Source: Myxococcales bacterium (lineage in GTDB: Bacteria > Myxococcota_A > Polyangia > Haliangiales > Haliangiaceae). From it: a DNA stretch of 64,000 bases. Every line of letters starts with the position of its first letter. The first letter of the stretch is position 1. The DNA lies in NCBI GenBank assembly GCA_016716835.1, contig JADJUW010000003.1:62001-126000 (forward strand). Reading direction: 5' to 3'. Under the pieces are notes generated by a model. That model worked only from the letters and a program-made list of their open reading frames with translations. It was not told the origin of the DNA and searched no databases. Shown one piece after another: positions 50,040-58,410 of this stretch. The position numbers and the translations under genes were made by a program.

Positions 50040-50684
50040 CTAGGGCACCTCTTGTGCCAATTCGTCAATTTCGGCGCGCTCCATCCACTGCTCGAGCGCC
50101 GAGCAGTAGCCATCCGGCGCGACGACGACCATGTCCGAAATAGGGATGCCGATCAGATCGCCTACGGCAACTAGCTGGCGAAGGGCAAGCAAATCGGCTG
50201 GGCTGGCGTGCGCCTCGCCAAAGGGATGGGTGTGGACCAGAAAGCCTGCCGTCGCGCCAACCCGCAGCAGCACGGAAAAGACGTCTTTGGGCAGGACCGC
50301 GACCGCATTGGCGGTGCCGAGCGCGACGCAGGTGGTCTCAATGGGGTGCCCCCCGGCATCGACCCCGATGATCCAGACCGCCTCAAGTTCGTCGCCAAAC
50401 AAGAGCGGCGTAATCAGCGCGGCGACGTCCGCGGCGCTATGCAACGCCGGCGGTTTCTGCGTCGCCATTAATTCGCGCGCCAGGTGCATCGCCGCCTCGA
50501 TGCGACGCGCTGACGCCTCCGAGAGGCCATACTGCTTGATCAGCGCGCGGCGTCTAATGGTGCGCCATCGCCCCAATTTGGCGTGCGCCACAAAATGCAG
50601 GGCGGCGGCACGATCATCGTCGTCGACGAGCGCCAAGATTGATGACGCCTTAGGATTCGCAACACAATGCGCTGAGGGGCTCAT
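50040..50684 (-). CDS. RadC-like JAB/MPN metalloprotease-fold protein
   Basis: I choose MSPSAHC (50684); the frame continues upstream into the histidine kinase gene, where it is Arg/Pro-rich. The 214 residues contain a RadC N-terminal HhH-like region (IKQYGLSEASARRIEAAMHL) and the JAMM motif HTHPFGEAHASPADLLALRQL, with the expected His-His-Asp metal ligands. RadC proteins are associated with DNA recombination or repair, and with mobile elements, but the E. coli protein is dispensable. Located 83 bp downstream of the kinase; convergent context absent. The role is tentative. Confidence 0.82.
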   Translation of the reverse strand: MSPSAHCVANPKASSILALVDDDDRAAALHFVAHAKLGRWRTIRRRALIKQYGLSEASARRIEAAMHLARELMATQKPPALHSAADVAALITPLLFGDELEAVWIIGVDAGGHPIETTCVALGTANAVAVLPKDVFSVLLRVGATAGFLVHTHPFGEAHASPADLLALRQLVAVGDLIGIPISDMVVVAPDGYCSALEQWMERAEIDELAQEVP

Positions 50685-50766
50685 GCGCGAGGTGTTGCAA
50701 GGTCGCGGCCAACGCGCGCGCCCTGCAATCGGACCTTTACGTCTCGCCGCCGGCGTCCGGCTTGGC

Positions 50767-52731
50767 CTACTCGGCCGCGTCCAGGCCAAGCCGGGCCACG
50801 ATGGGCGCCAAGACCGCCTCCAGCTGCGCCATGCGAAACGGCTTGCGAAGATAGCCATACGCCTCAAGCGGTGCGCCGTGATCGCGGTCGTACCCGCTAC
50901 ATACAATGATCGGCAGCTTGGGGCGCAGCGCGCGCGCTTGATCGATGACCTGTCGCCCCGACATGCCGGGCATTGTGAGGTCAACAATGATACAGGCAAA
51001 TTCGTTGGCCGCGTTCGCCACGTACGCGATCGCGGCGGTGCCGTCATTGATCACGACCGCGCGGTGGCCAAGCTCGTGCAACATGCTGGCCAGTACATCG
51101 GCGACCATAGGATCGTCGTCGACAATTAGAATGGTCGCCGCTCGCGATGTTTGCGCCGAGGTCGGGGGCATTGCCACCGGCCAAAATACGGCAAGTTGGC
51201 TGCCCTTGCCGGGGGCGCTGCGCACGCGAATGCCACCCCCATGATCACGCACGATGCCCAGCATGGCCGCCAGGCCAAGGCCATGCCCTTGTGACTTCGT
51301 GGTGAAAAAGGGTTCGAAGATGCGTTGCTTGACCGCGGGGCTCATGCCGGGCCCATTATCGGCAACCTCGATGCAGGTATATTGTCCGATAATCGGACTA
51401 ATCACGTCATCGGCATGCGCGGCGTCGCTGAGCGCTACCGAGCGCACGGTGATGGCGATGGTGCCGGGGGTGCGCGCATCGACCATGGCGTCGCGCGCAT
51501 TGGTCACCAAATTCAGCACGACTTGACGCAGCTGCGAGGCATCGGCGAGCACGGGCAAGGCCCCGGCCTCGGTGCGCACCGAGATCTCAATCGAAGGTGG
51601 CATGGCGCCGCGGAGCAGCGCGGCAAGCTCCTCGACCACGGCCGTGACCTCGACGCTCGTGCGTTGGCCGCTGCCGCCGCCCGCAAACGCCAAGAGCTGC
51701 GACGTCAGATCAGCGGCGCGCAAGGCCGCGATTTGAATGTTCGCGACCGCGCCGCGGCCCGCCACCTCGGCCGGCAGCTCCCGCAGTGCCAAGTCGGCGT
51801 TGCCGAGCATGGCAACCAAGAGATTGTTAAAGTCATGAGCGACCCCGCCGGCGAGCAGCCCCAGGCTCTCGGCGCGTTGAGCGTGCTCCATCTTGCGCTC
51901 GAGCTGGCGCATGCTCGTCACATCGACCGCGGTGCCAATGGCGCCGACGATGTCGCCGTGATCGTCTCGATGTGGCGCCAGCGTGGCGGCATAGATCGCG
52001 TCCCCGTGCACGATCTCAAATGGGACCACGGCGCCAGCGAGCGCCGCCTTGTGATGCTCGACGGCCTTGTCGCCAAAAAGCGACGTCGCGCCGACATGTT
52101 TGCCGTCCAGCTGCCCCGGCACGAAGGCGCGCAGGCTGCCGCTTGAATTCGCGCTCGCGTTAATCGCCAACGCGGGATTGCTGTGCCCGGTTTCGCGATA
52201 GCCATAGCGCGAGTTTGCCTCTAGCTCCCACACGCCGCGGCCGCTGGCCGAGGTGATGACCAGCTCGGCATCGATCACCCAGATTAGCGCGGGCAGTTCA
52301 CTGAGCAACAGGTCGAGCACGGTGTCTTTGCGGTTTGCCTCGACGCGGGAGGCGCGCAAGGCCTCTTCGGCGCGCCGTTGCGCCGTGATGTCGATGGCGT
52401 AGCCGTCAAAGCCGAGGCCCTCGTCGTCGGTGACCGAGATGCCAAATACGCGGACATCAATCGCCTCGCCGGATTTTGTCTTCCAGCGGACGTCGACGCC
52501 ATCGACGCGGCCGGCGCTCAGGTAGCGTTCGACGAGCGGGCCGCGTTGGCGCGGATCCACGTAGAGATCGGCCTGCATGCGCAGCGCAAGCAATTCCGCC
52601 GCGTTTGCGTAGCCGAGCATGGCGGCCAGCGCATCGTTGGCGTAGAGAAAGCGCCCGTCGATGGTGCTGCGATAAATGCCGATCGGCGCGTGGGCGAACA
52701 ACCGCCGCAGGTCCGACTCAGTAGGCTCCAT
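50767..52731 (-). CDS. Hybrid histidine kinase with two PAS domains and C-terminal receiver
   Basis: The 654 residues have an N-terminal PAS domain (APIGIYRSTIDGRFLYANDA), a PAC-type segment (RWKTKSGEAIDVRVFGIS), a second PAS-like region (VIDAELVITSASGRGVWELE), the H-box ESLGLLAGGVAHDFNNLLVA, the N-box/G-box parts NLVTNARDAMVDARTP and GHGLGLAAMLGIVRDHGGGI, and a receiver with DDD (VDDDPMVADV), the phosphorylatable Asp in CIIVDLTMPGM, and KPFRMAQ. No membrane segments, so a cytoplasmic sensor. The presence of HATPase and receiver in one chain indicates phosphorelay to another protein. The gene is transcribed toward the RadC-like gene. Confidence 0.93.
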   Translation of the reverse strand: MEPTESDLRRLFAHAPIGIYRSTIDGRFLYANDALAAMLGYANAAELLALRMQADLYVDPRQRGPLVERYLSAGRVDGVDVRWKTKSGEAIDVRVFGISVTDDEGLGFDGYAIDITAQRRAEEALRASRVEANRKDTVLDLLLSELPALIWVIDAELVITSASGRGVWELEANSRYGYRETGHSNPALAINASANSSGSLRAFVPGQLDGKHVGATSLFGDKAVEHHKAALAGAVVPFEIVHGDAIYAATLAPHRDDHGDIVGAIGTAVDVTSMRQLERKMEHAQRAESLGLLAGGVAHDFNNLLVAMLGNADLALRELPAEVAGRGAVANIQIAALRAADLTSQLLAFAGGGSGQRTSVEVTAVVEELAALLRGAMPPSIEISVRTEAGALPVLADASQLRQVVLNLVTNARDAMVDARTPGTIAITVRSVALSDAAHADDVISPIIGQYTCIEVADNGPGMSPAVKQRIFEPFFTTKSQGHGLGLAAMLGIVRDHGGGIRVRSAPGKGSQLAVFWPVAMPPTSAQTSRAATILIVDDDPMVADVLASMLHELGHRAVVINDGTAAIAYVANAANEFACIIVDLTMPGMSGRQVIDQARALRPKLPIIVCSGYDRDHGAPLEAYGYLRKPFRMAQLEAVLAPIVARLGLDAAE

Positions 52732-52799
52732 GGCGCGATGGTAGTGCGAATTTGCCGAGCCTTGGGGTAATTGCGGCAGGCCTGCGTTAGAATTTGCCG

Positions 52800-53120
52800 G
52801 TGAACCGACGAATCTTGCCTTCGCTGCTCGGCGCGGTGGCCGCGCTATTGTTGCTAGCTACCGCCAATCTCGGGTGTCGCGCGGGCGGCTCCGCAAGGCG
52901 CACCAGCGGCAGCGGCGGTGGCGATACGGCGGCGGCGGGCAGCTCGCGCGGCCTTTGCCAAAATGCCTGCGACAAGTACATTGCCTGCGGCGGCGCCATG
53001 GCGCGCAGCGTGTGCGTCGACGAGTGCTCGTTTATCTATGCCGAAGACGAGTCGCTGACGAGCTTGATGGCGATGCAGTGCCCGGCGTACGTCAGCTACA
53101 TCGACGGCCCCGCGAAATGA
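52800..53120 (+). CDS. Small Cys-rich lipoprotein
   Basis: GTG at 52800 (VNRRILPSLLGAVA) gives 106 residues with a lipoprotein signal (LLLATANLGC). The mature part is Gly/Ser-rich and then contains six Cys in the pattern CQNACDKYIACGG...CVDEC...CPAYV, which suggests a disulfide-bonded helical hairpin domain. It ends with DGPAK and overlaps the PAP2 gene start by ATGA, so both are co-transcribed and perhaps act together in the periplasm. No recognisable family. Confidence 0.7.
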   Translation: MNRRILPSLLGAVAALLLLATANLGCRAGGSARRTSGSGGGDTAAAGSSRGLCQNACDKYIACGGAMARSVCVDECSFIYAEDESLTSLMAMQCPAYVSYIDGPAK

Positions 53121-54031
53121 ACATGCCGCGCCGACGCCTCACGTCGCTTGCGATCGCGCTGGCATCAGTGATGAGCGTGGCGAGCGTGGTGACGCCGCGC
53201 GGGCTGGCGGACGCGGTCGCTGATTCGGCGCCGGGGGCACCCTACGAATTGGCCTTTGCCCCGGCACGTGACTGGACCCTGCTCGCCGCGGCGGTTGCGG
53301 TCGACCTGGGTCTTGAATACACCTTGGCGCAGCGCACGCCGCCGTGTCGTTGGTGCGACTACGGCACCGACGCCGATGGCAACCGCGTCGATACGCTAAA
53401 TGGCTTCGATCGCGCTGGGCGTGGGCTGCGCTGGCGCAATACCGCACGCGCCGCGACCCTCAGCGATGTATCGCAAGCGGCGATCCCGCTGCTCGCTGGG
53501 GGCGCGTTGGTATGGCTTGGCCAGCTGCAGGGCGCGACCGCTTCGCAATCGTGGCACGACGTGGTCATCATGGGGCAGGCGGTCGCCGTTACGCGCGCCG
53601 TCACTCAGCTGGTCAAGGTGTCGGCGCGGCGGCACCGCCCCTTCGTGCACGCGCAAGGCCCCGACGCCGTGGCAGATTCACCGGACGGCACGCTGTCATT
53701 CTTTTCCGGCCACGCGTCGACGAGCTTTAGCATCGCGGCGTCGGCGGCCACCATCGCAACCTTGCGCGGCTACAAGGCCGCGCCGTGGATGTGGACCGGG
53801 CTCGCCGTGGCGGGCACCACAGGCTATTTGCGCCTGGCTGCCGATAAACATTACGCCACGGATGTACTCACTGGCGCCGCGGTTGGCACCGCCATTGGCG
53901 TCGGGCTCACGTATTTGCTGCATGGGCGCACGGCATCGCGCACAGGCCCGCGCGTTACCGCCGTAGACGTCGTGCCGGATGCGGGCGATCATCATCGCGC
54001 GACGATTATTGCCATTTCGGGCTCGTATTAG
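53117..54031 (+). CDS. PAP2-family membrane phosphatase
   Basis: The ATG at 53117 overlaps the lipoprotein stop; 304 residues. A signal anchor is followed by several helices, and the three PAP2 motifs: KVSARRHRP (motif 1), FFSGHASTSFS (motif 2) and RLAADKHYATDVLTGAAVG (motif 3, His and Asp). This is the phosphatidic acid phosphatase/undecaprenyl-diphosphatase superfamily; substrate uncertain. A Cys motif (PPCRWCDYGTD) is located between helices. The gene ends convergent with the GDPD gene, with a 4-nt overlap. Confidence 0.9.
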   Translation: MNMPRRRLTSLAIALASVMSVASVVTPRGLADAVADSAPGAPYELAFAPARDWTLLAAAVAVDLGLEYTLAQRTPPCRWCDYGTDADGNRVDTLNGFDRAGRGLRWRNTARAATLSDVSQAAIPLLAGGALVWLGQLQGATASQSWHDVVIMGQAVAVTRAVTQLVKVSARRHRPFVHAQGPDAVADSPDGTLSFFSGHASTSFSIAASAATIATLRGYKAAPWMWTGLAVAGTTGYLRLAADKHYATDVLTGAAVGTAIGVGLTYLLHGRTASRTGPRVTAVDVVPDAGDHHRATIIAISGSY

Positions 54032-54807
54032 CTTGGTTCCGCGCGGCGCAGCGCCGGCATCAGCATTTCCGGCACGTCGGTCATCACGCCGTCGGCGCCG
54101 AGCGCGAACAGCGCCGTGGCCTCGGCGGCATCGTTGACGGTCCAGATGTCGACGCGCATGCCAAGCGCGTGGCACTTCGCGATAAACCCGGGCGTCGCGA
54201 TTGGCAGCGGACCTTGCCGACGCGGAATTTGTGCCGCGGTGGCAACGTAGGGCAGGCGCCGCCATAGCGCGCCTGGCAAGAGCTTGGCGAGCACCACCTC
54301 GGCCGACGCCAAGGCCGTCTCGCCCGCAAAGCCAGCGCGTCGCGCCGCGAGCAATGTGCGCCAATGAAAGCTCGCCAGGGTCACGCGATCTTCAGCGTGC
54401 GCCGCCCGCACCGTCGCCAGCACGGCCGCCACCATCGCGTGGTCGTGCTGCTTTAGATCAATGTTAAGGCGCGTGGTCGGAAACGCCGCGAGCGCTTCTT
54501 GCAGCGTCGGGATCGAAAACTCCTCTGCCAGCGGCTGGCCCTCGGCATCGCGAAACTTGGCGCCGACGTTGAACGATCGCGCGGTGGCAAGATCAACCTC
54601 GCGCCACCGCGCCGCAACGCCAGCCATGCGCAAGGCCGAAGGATCGTGATGCAACACCACCACGCCGTCGCGGGTTAGGTGGGCGTCGGTTTCAAGCGCA
54701 TCGACGCCGGCCGCAAGCGCGCGCGCAAACGCGGGCAGGGTGTTCTCGGGCAGCGCTCGCGACGCGCCGCGGTGGGCGTAGATGCGTCGCGGGTGCCGCA
54801 TACCCAC
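54028..54807 (-). CDS. Glycerophosphodiester phosphodiesterase (GDPD)
   Basis: The 259-residue protein contains the GDPD metal-site motifs: AHRGASRALPENTLPAF, ALETDAHLTRDGVVVLHHD and later LNIDLKQHDH (Glu replaced by Asp in part) and VDIWTVNDAAEATALF, GADGVMTDVPEML. No signal peptide is obvious. It cleaves glycerophosphodiesters from phospholipid turnover to glycerol-3-phosphate and an alcohol. It follows the FKBP gene by 6 bp on the same strand. Confidence 0.92.
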   Translation of the reverse strand: MGMRHPRRIYAHRGASRALPENTLPAFARALAAGVDALETDAHLTRDGVVVLHHDPSALRMAGVAARWREVDLATARSFNVGAKFRDAEGQPLAEEFSIPTLQEALAAFPTTRLNIDLKQHDHAMVAAVLATVRAAHAEDRVTLASFHWRTLLAARRAGFAGETALASAEVVLAKLLPGALWRRLPYVATAAQIPRRQGPLPIATPGFIAKCHALGMRVDIWTVNDAAEATALFALGADGVMTDVPEMLMPALRRAEPS

Positions 54808-54813
54808 CAGCGC

Positions 54814-55287
54814 CTACGCGTCTTCGAGCTTGATGGCCGCAGCGGGCATGGGTGGCGGCGGTGCGCTAGGCTCGCCGACCGCGAGCACCTCGATATCAAA
54901 ATGGAGATCTTTATCCGCCAGCGGATGCATCAGGCGCACCTCGACATCCGTCGTGGTGACGCGCATGACCTGCAGCACAATGTCGGCGCCATTGCCCTCG
55001 CCCTTGGCGGTAAAGCGAGACCCCACGGAAAATTCGGTGCCGGCAGGGAAGTCCGACTTGTTCATTTTTTTCTGTGGGCTGTGCGCGGGATCGCCAAACC
55101 CGTTGGCCGCGGTGATCACCCCGGTTTTTTTACCGCCCGCGGATAGGCCCACGACTTCTCGCTCAAGCCCCGGCAGCATCTTGCCGCTCCCCTGGACGTA
55201 CTCGACGGTCGCCTTTTCAAGCGTGTCGCCGCCAACCACCGAGAGGTGGACCCGCATGCGCACGCGCTTCCCTTTTTCAATCTTCAC
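54814..55287 (-). CDS. FKBP-type peptidyl-prolyl isomerase (SlyD-like)
   Basis: The product has 157 residues. The start MKIEKGKRVRMRVHLSV, the VEYVQGSGKMLPGLEREVVG segment and the ITAANGFGDPAHSPQKKMNK insertion are like FKBP domains of the SlyD type with their insert-in-flap chaperone domain. Its Pro/Ala-rich end (PSAPPPPMPAAAIKLEDA) replaces the His-rich tail of E. coli SlyD. No signal peptide, so cytoplasmic folding aid. It precedes the GDPD gene by 6 bp and likely shares its transcript. Confidence 0.85.
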   Translation of the reverse strand: MKIEKGKRVRMRVHLSVVGGDTLEKATVEYVQGSGKMLPGLEREVVGLSAGGKKTGVITAANGFGDPAHSPQKKMNKSDFPAGTEFSVGSRFTAKGEGNGADIVLQVMRVTTTDVEVRLMHPLADKDLHFDIEVLAVGEPSAPPPPMPAAAIKLEDA

Positions 55288-55678
55288 CGGCTCACGCTAC
55301 CGCATCCGCGAAGGGCGCGTCCACGGCGGCGCCGCGGCGAATGAATTCTCGTCAAGCCTTACGCCGGCCCCAGCGCGCGGCGTGGGCGGTGGTCCGACAT
55401 GGTGGCAACGTGACGCGGCCAAAAACTGGCGTTTTGAGACGATGGTGCTACCTTACAGCCTTCGTCTTGAAGGCAATCCGTCACTTATATGTGACCCCCG
55501 ATTCACACAATTTTCCAACGGGTGTGAACGAAACGCCGATGGGGCAAAAGTGAATTGGCTTCTGGATTCCGTAATTTTAGACTATTTACAAGAGAATCAA
55601 ACGCTTAGATCTCCGCTCAATCAGGTCGTCAAACGTCTTGCGCCGCGGCACAACTTTCGCAATAAGGACCAACTAACC
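55288..55678. other. 391-bp divergent control region without a gene
   Basis: The stretch separates the divergent FKBP and lipoprotein genes and is markedly more AT-rich in its right half. Visible are the palindrome GTCAC/GTGAC around TTATAT (55480-55495), the inverted repeat TTCACAC...GTGTGAA (55502-55528), and a -35/-10-like pair TTGGCT/TAGACT with a 17-bp spacer (55555-55583). I see no protein-coding signal in either direction. Confidence 0.45.
55480..55528. promoter_or_regulatory. Two adjacent inverted repeats with GTGA/TCAC half-sites
   Basis: GTCACTTATATGTGAC (55480-55495) and TTCACAC...GTGTGAA (arms 55502-55508 and 55522-55528, 13-bp loop) share CAC/GTG-type half-sites. They sit upstream of the lipoprotein gene at 55679 and could be operators of a dimeric regulator, for example a CRP- or GntR-like protein. 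The evidence is symmetry alone. Confidence 0.35.
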
Positions 55679-56155
55679 ATGACTGCTGCGCACGCTCGTA
55701 CATCCTCCCTCCGGCCCCTCGCCTTGGCGATGGTCGTCGCGATGGCTGTGGGTGCATGTGTCAGCGCCGTGCGTGAACCACGCATGGCCGTCGTCGGCGT
55801 GGAGGGCAGCTCGGCGCCAATGGAGCCCATCACCCTTTTTCTCGAAGTCGCCAATCCAACCAGCGTCCCGCTGATTCTCAGCAAGCTGTCGTATCGCATC
55901 GAGTCGGAAAATGCCGTGCTGGAAGCGGCGCCTGATCGCGGCGAGCCAGACACGTTTTTCTCGCAGCTCATGTCGGTGACGAGCACGCGGACCATCTTGC
56001 CGGGCGCATCGATCTTTATTGAGGTGCCGGCGATCGTGCCTGCGTCAAGCGGTACCCGGTACACGCTGCACAGCACGCTCGAAGGCACGCAAAACAATCA
56101 GCATCGTAAATTCAAGATGCAAAGCGCCATTGCCGATCTGTCGGGCCGGCGCTAA
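55679..56155 (+). CDS. Putative lipoprotein with a LEA14/WHy-like beta domain
   Basis: An AAGGA before the ATG supports this start; the 54782 frame further upstream is non-coding. The 158 residues start with a lipoprotein signal (ALAMVVAMAVGAC, Cys about 26). The mature domain (ITLFLEVANPTSVPLILSKL, YRIESENAVLEAAPDRGEPD ... IFIEVPAIVPASSGTRYTL) has the NPxxxPLxLxxLxY pattern of LEA14/water-stress (WHy) domains in bacteria. Its role could be envelope stress tolerance, but this is an inference. It precedes bioB by 11 bp on the same strand, possibly co-transcribed. Confidence 0.7.
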   Translation: MTAAHARTSSLRPLALAMVVAMAVGACVSAVREPRMAVVGVEGSSAPMEPITLFLEVANPTSVPLILSKLSYRIESENAVLEAAPDRGEPDTFFSQLMSVTSTRTILPGASIFIEVPAIVPASSGTRYTLHSTLEGTQNNQHRKFKMQSAIADLSGRR

Positions 56156-56166
56156 CGTCGCGTCAA

Positions 56167-57252
56167 ATGACGCAAACTTGGATGGCGCTAGCGCAACGAA
56201 CGCTGGCTGACGGCACGATTTCGCGAGCCGAAGCGCAGGCCGTGCTGAACGCACCCGCGGACGAATTGCTGGCGGTGATCGACGCCGCGTTCACCGTGCG
56301 CCGTGCCTACTTTGATCGGCGCGTGCACATTCACGTCTTAGAAAACGCCAAGCTCGGTGCCTGCCCTGAGGATTGCGGCTTTTGCTCGCAGTCGTCTAAG
56401 AATGGCAGCCCCGGCGGCGAGGCACCGATGAAGAGCGTCGAAGCGTTGGTGGCCGGAGCCCGGCGTGCGCACGCCGCCAAGGCCAAGCGCTACTGCATGG
56501 TCACCGCGACGCGAGGGCCGTCGCAGCGCGATTTGGACACCATCTGCGAGGCGACCCGGCAGATCAAAGCCGAGATGAAAATTGATATTTGCGCCTCGCT
56601 CGGCCTGCTCACAGAGGCCAAGGCTGAGCGCTTGGTGGCATCCGGCGTCGATCGGTTTAATCACAATCTTGAAACCAGCGAGCGCTACTACGACAAGATG
56701 GTCAGCACGCATAGCTGGCAAGACCGCGTCGCGACGGTGCAGATCGCGCGCAAGGCCGGCATGGAGACGTGTTGTGGCGGGATTGTTGGCCTAGGCGAAT
56801 CGCAAGACGACGTGCTCGACCTTGCCTTTGCGCTTCGCGATTTGGGCGTCGACTCGATGCCGATTAATTTGCTCGATCCGCGACCCGGCACACCGCTCGA
56901 ACATATGGAGCGGCTCGATCCAGTGCGCGCCTTGCTCGCCTTGTGCATGTTTCGCTTTGTCCATCCCAAGGCAGATTTGCGCATCGCAGGTGGCCGCGAG
57001 ACGGTGCTGCGCAGCCTTGGCGTGATGGCCCTATATCCCGCGAACTCGCTGTTTACCCAGGGCTACCTCACCACCGACGGGGCTAGCGTCGTGGCCGATC
57101 ACCAGATGATTAAAGATGCTGGCTTTGTCATCGAGATGGTCGGCGGCGAGGTCATGGAGGCCGATCCGGACGCCATGAAGCATACGCCCGCGCGGCCACG
57201 CTTGCCGATGGCACCCGTGTCAAGGCCAGGCGCCAAGTCGGACGCGGTGTAA
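56167..57252 (+). CDS. bioB: Biotin synthase
   Basis: Radical SAM enzyme of 361 residues. The SAM-binding CxxxCxxC is Cys66-x3-Cys70-x2-Cys73 (CPEDCGFCSQ), and the [2Fe-2S]-ligand region includes YCMVTATRGPSQRDLD, DRFNHNLETSERYYDKM and CCGGIVGLGES. The end is Pro/Arg-rich. It inserts sulfur into dethiobiotin to make biotin. The other bio genes are not in the window. Followed at once by the cobalamin adenosyltransferase gene (3 bp gap), so the two are probably co-expressed. Confidence 0.96.
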   Translation: MTQTWMALAQRTLADGTISRAEAQAVLNAPADELLAVIDAAFTVRRAYFDRRVHIHVLENAKLGACPEDCGFCSQSSKNGSPGGEAPMKSVEALVAGARRAHAAKAKRYCMVTATRGPSQRDLDTICEATRQIKAEMKIDICASLGLLTEAKAERLVASGVDRFNHNLETSERYYDKMVSTHSWQDRVATVQIARKAGMETCCGGIVGLGESQDDVLDLAFALRDLGVDSMPINLLDPRPGTPLEHMERLDPVRALLALCMFRFVHPKADLRIAGGRETVLRSLGVMALYPANSLFTQGYLTTDGASVVADHQMIKDAGFVIEMVGGEVMEADPDAMKHTPARPRLPMAPVSRPGAKSDAV

Positions 57253-57255
57253 GGC

Positions 57256-57831
57256 ATGCGCATCGACAAGGTCTATACCAAGGGCGGCGACGAGGGACAA
57301 ACCTCGCTGATTGGCGGCGACCGCGTGCCAAAAAACGAGCCGCGCATCGAGTGCTATGGCACCGTCGACGAGCTCAACGCCGTGCTCGGTTTGGTTCGCA
57401 CGTCGCTTGGCGCCTCGGCCGCGGGGGATCATTTGCTGCCGATCATCCAACGCATTCAGAACGAGCTATTTAACCTTGGCGCCGAGCTCGCCACGCCGGA
57501 TCCAGAATTTCGCAAGAAGCTGCCGTGCGTGCAGCAGAGCAATATAGACCAGCTCGAGGCCGACATCGACGCGCTCAACGACGCGTTGCCGCCGCTCAAG
57601 AGCTTTGTGCTGCCGGGCGGCGGTTGGGCATCGTCGTATTTTCATCTCGCACGCACCGTGTGCCGCCGCGCCGAGCGCATCGTCGTCGAAGTCGGCGCCG
57701 GCTACGACCTCGGCCCGCTCGCGCTGCCGTATCTCAACCGCCTCTCTGATGCGCTCTTCGTTTTCGGCCGCTGGTGCGCCATGAAAGACGGCGAGCCCGA
57801 GCCGCTGTGGACGCCGAGCAAGTCCCCGTAG
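57256..57831 (+). CDS. PduO-type cob(I)alamin adenosyltransferase
   Basis: The 191-residue product begins MRIDKVYTKGGDEGQTSLIGG, the ATP-binding N-terminus of PduO-type adenosyltransferases, followed by the YGTVDELNAVLGLVR helix, the FNLGAELATPDPEF loop and the conserved HLARTVCRRAERIVV (Arg and Glu in the active site), then a C-terminal helix (LPYLNRLSDALFVFGRW). It converts cob(I)alamin to adenosylcobalamin, a cofactor. It lies 3 bp after bioB. Symbol omitted because PduO-type and CobA types are named differently. Confidence 0.94.
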   Translation: MRIDKVYTKGGDEGQTSLIGGDRVPKNEPRIECYGTVDELNAVLGLVRTSLGASAAGDHLLPIIQRIQNELFNLGAELATPDPEFRKKLPCVQQSNIDQLEADIDALNDALPPLKSFVLPGGGWASSYFHLARTVCRRAERIVVEVGAGYDLGPLALPYLNRLSDALFVFGRWCAMKDGEPEPLWTPSKSP

Positions 57832-57875
57832 GTTTTCTCGCTTATTATTTTTCGCGTCGCGTCGCTCTAAATCCT

Positions 57876-57985
57876 TCGTTTACGGCCCCACGGCTGCTCG
57901 CAGGGCTCGCGACGCCTCTCACTCGGTCGCGGCATTTACGAAACATTGGCCACGTTACAGAACCTCGTGACGGGTCCGAAACGAA
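57876..57985 (+). repeat. 110-bp repeat, left copy of an inverted pair
   Basis: Compared with the reverse complement of 59317-59426, this copy has 56 identical bases at the left end, 29 bases of partly similar centre, and 25 identical bases at the right end. The ends of the copy are themselves imperfect inverted repeats (CTTCGTTTACGG versus CCGAAACGAAG), so a single-stranded copy could fold as a long hairpin. It marks one boundary of a three-gene cassette. Confidence 0.85.
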
Positions 57986-58080
57986 GATTTAGCGCGCCGC
58001 TCGTGACAAATGTTCGCTCATTTGTGGTTGCGCCGGGCAGTATGCCCCAAAATGCAGGATCACCCGCCTGTGCGATGTGA

Positions 58081-58299
58081 TCACTCCAGCTCGCGCATAA
58101 GCTCGGCGAGGGAAACGCCGAAGGCCTTGGCAATCTTGGTGATGGTGGACAGCCGTGGATCTAAGTCGCCGCGTTCGATTTTTTGATAGTGCGACAGCGA
58201 GAAGTCGTGGTGGCGCACCATGTCGAGCTGCGACAGACCAGCGTGGTTGCGCAGCGCCTTGCAGCGCTTGCCAAATTTGCTCGATAGCGTCGCCGCCAT
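58081..58299 (-). CDS. XRE-family HTH transcriptional regulator
   Basis: The 72-residue protein is a single Cro/C1-type HTH: GKRCKALRNHAGLSQLDMVR, HHDFSLSHYQKIERGDLDPR, LSTITKIAKAFGVSLAELMR. This length is typical for small dimeric regulators of restriction, antitoxin or cassette genes. It is divergent from the lipoprotein gene at 58411, leaving 111 bp with direct repeats that could be its operators. It lies inside the pair of 110-bp inverted repeats. Confidence 0.85.
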   Translation of the reverse strand: MAATLSSKFGKRCKALRNHAGLSQLDMVRHHDFSLSHYQKIERGDLDPRLSTITKIAKAFGVSLAELMRELE

Positions 58300-58331
58300 C
58301 GGATGAAGGTAATCTCAATAACTACATAGTA

Positions 58332-58354
58332 ATACGTCATTTAATCATACGTCA
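58332..58354. promoter_or_regulatory. Candidate operator: two direct ATACGTCA repeats
   Basis: ATACGTCA occurs at 58332-58339 and again at 58347-58354, 15 bp apart, in an AT-rich intergenic stretch between the XRE regulator and the lipoprotein gene. Such tandem half-sites in a divergent control region fit autoregulation by the XRE protein. Binding is not demonstrated. Confidence 0.45.
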
Positions 58355-58410
58355 AATATAGGTATATCGTTGAAAGTTGCTTAGTATTGTTAAGTGAACG
58401 GAAGGTGGGG

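Noticed and set aside
51325..52146. Plus-strand frame over the histidine kinase
   Set aside because: Antisense to conserved PAS and kinase motifs, with no SD or recognisable domain.
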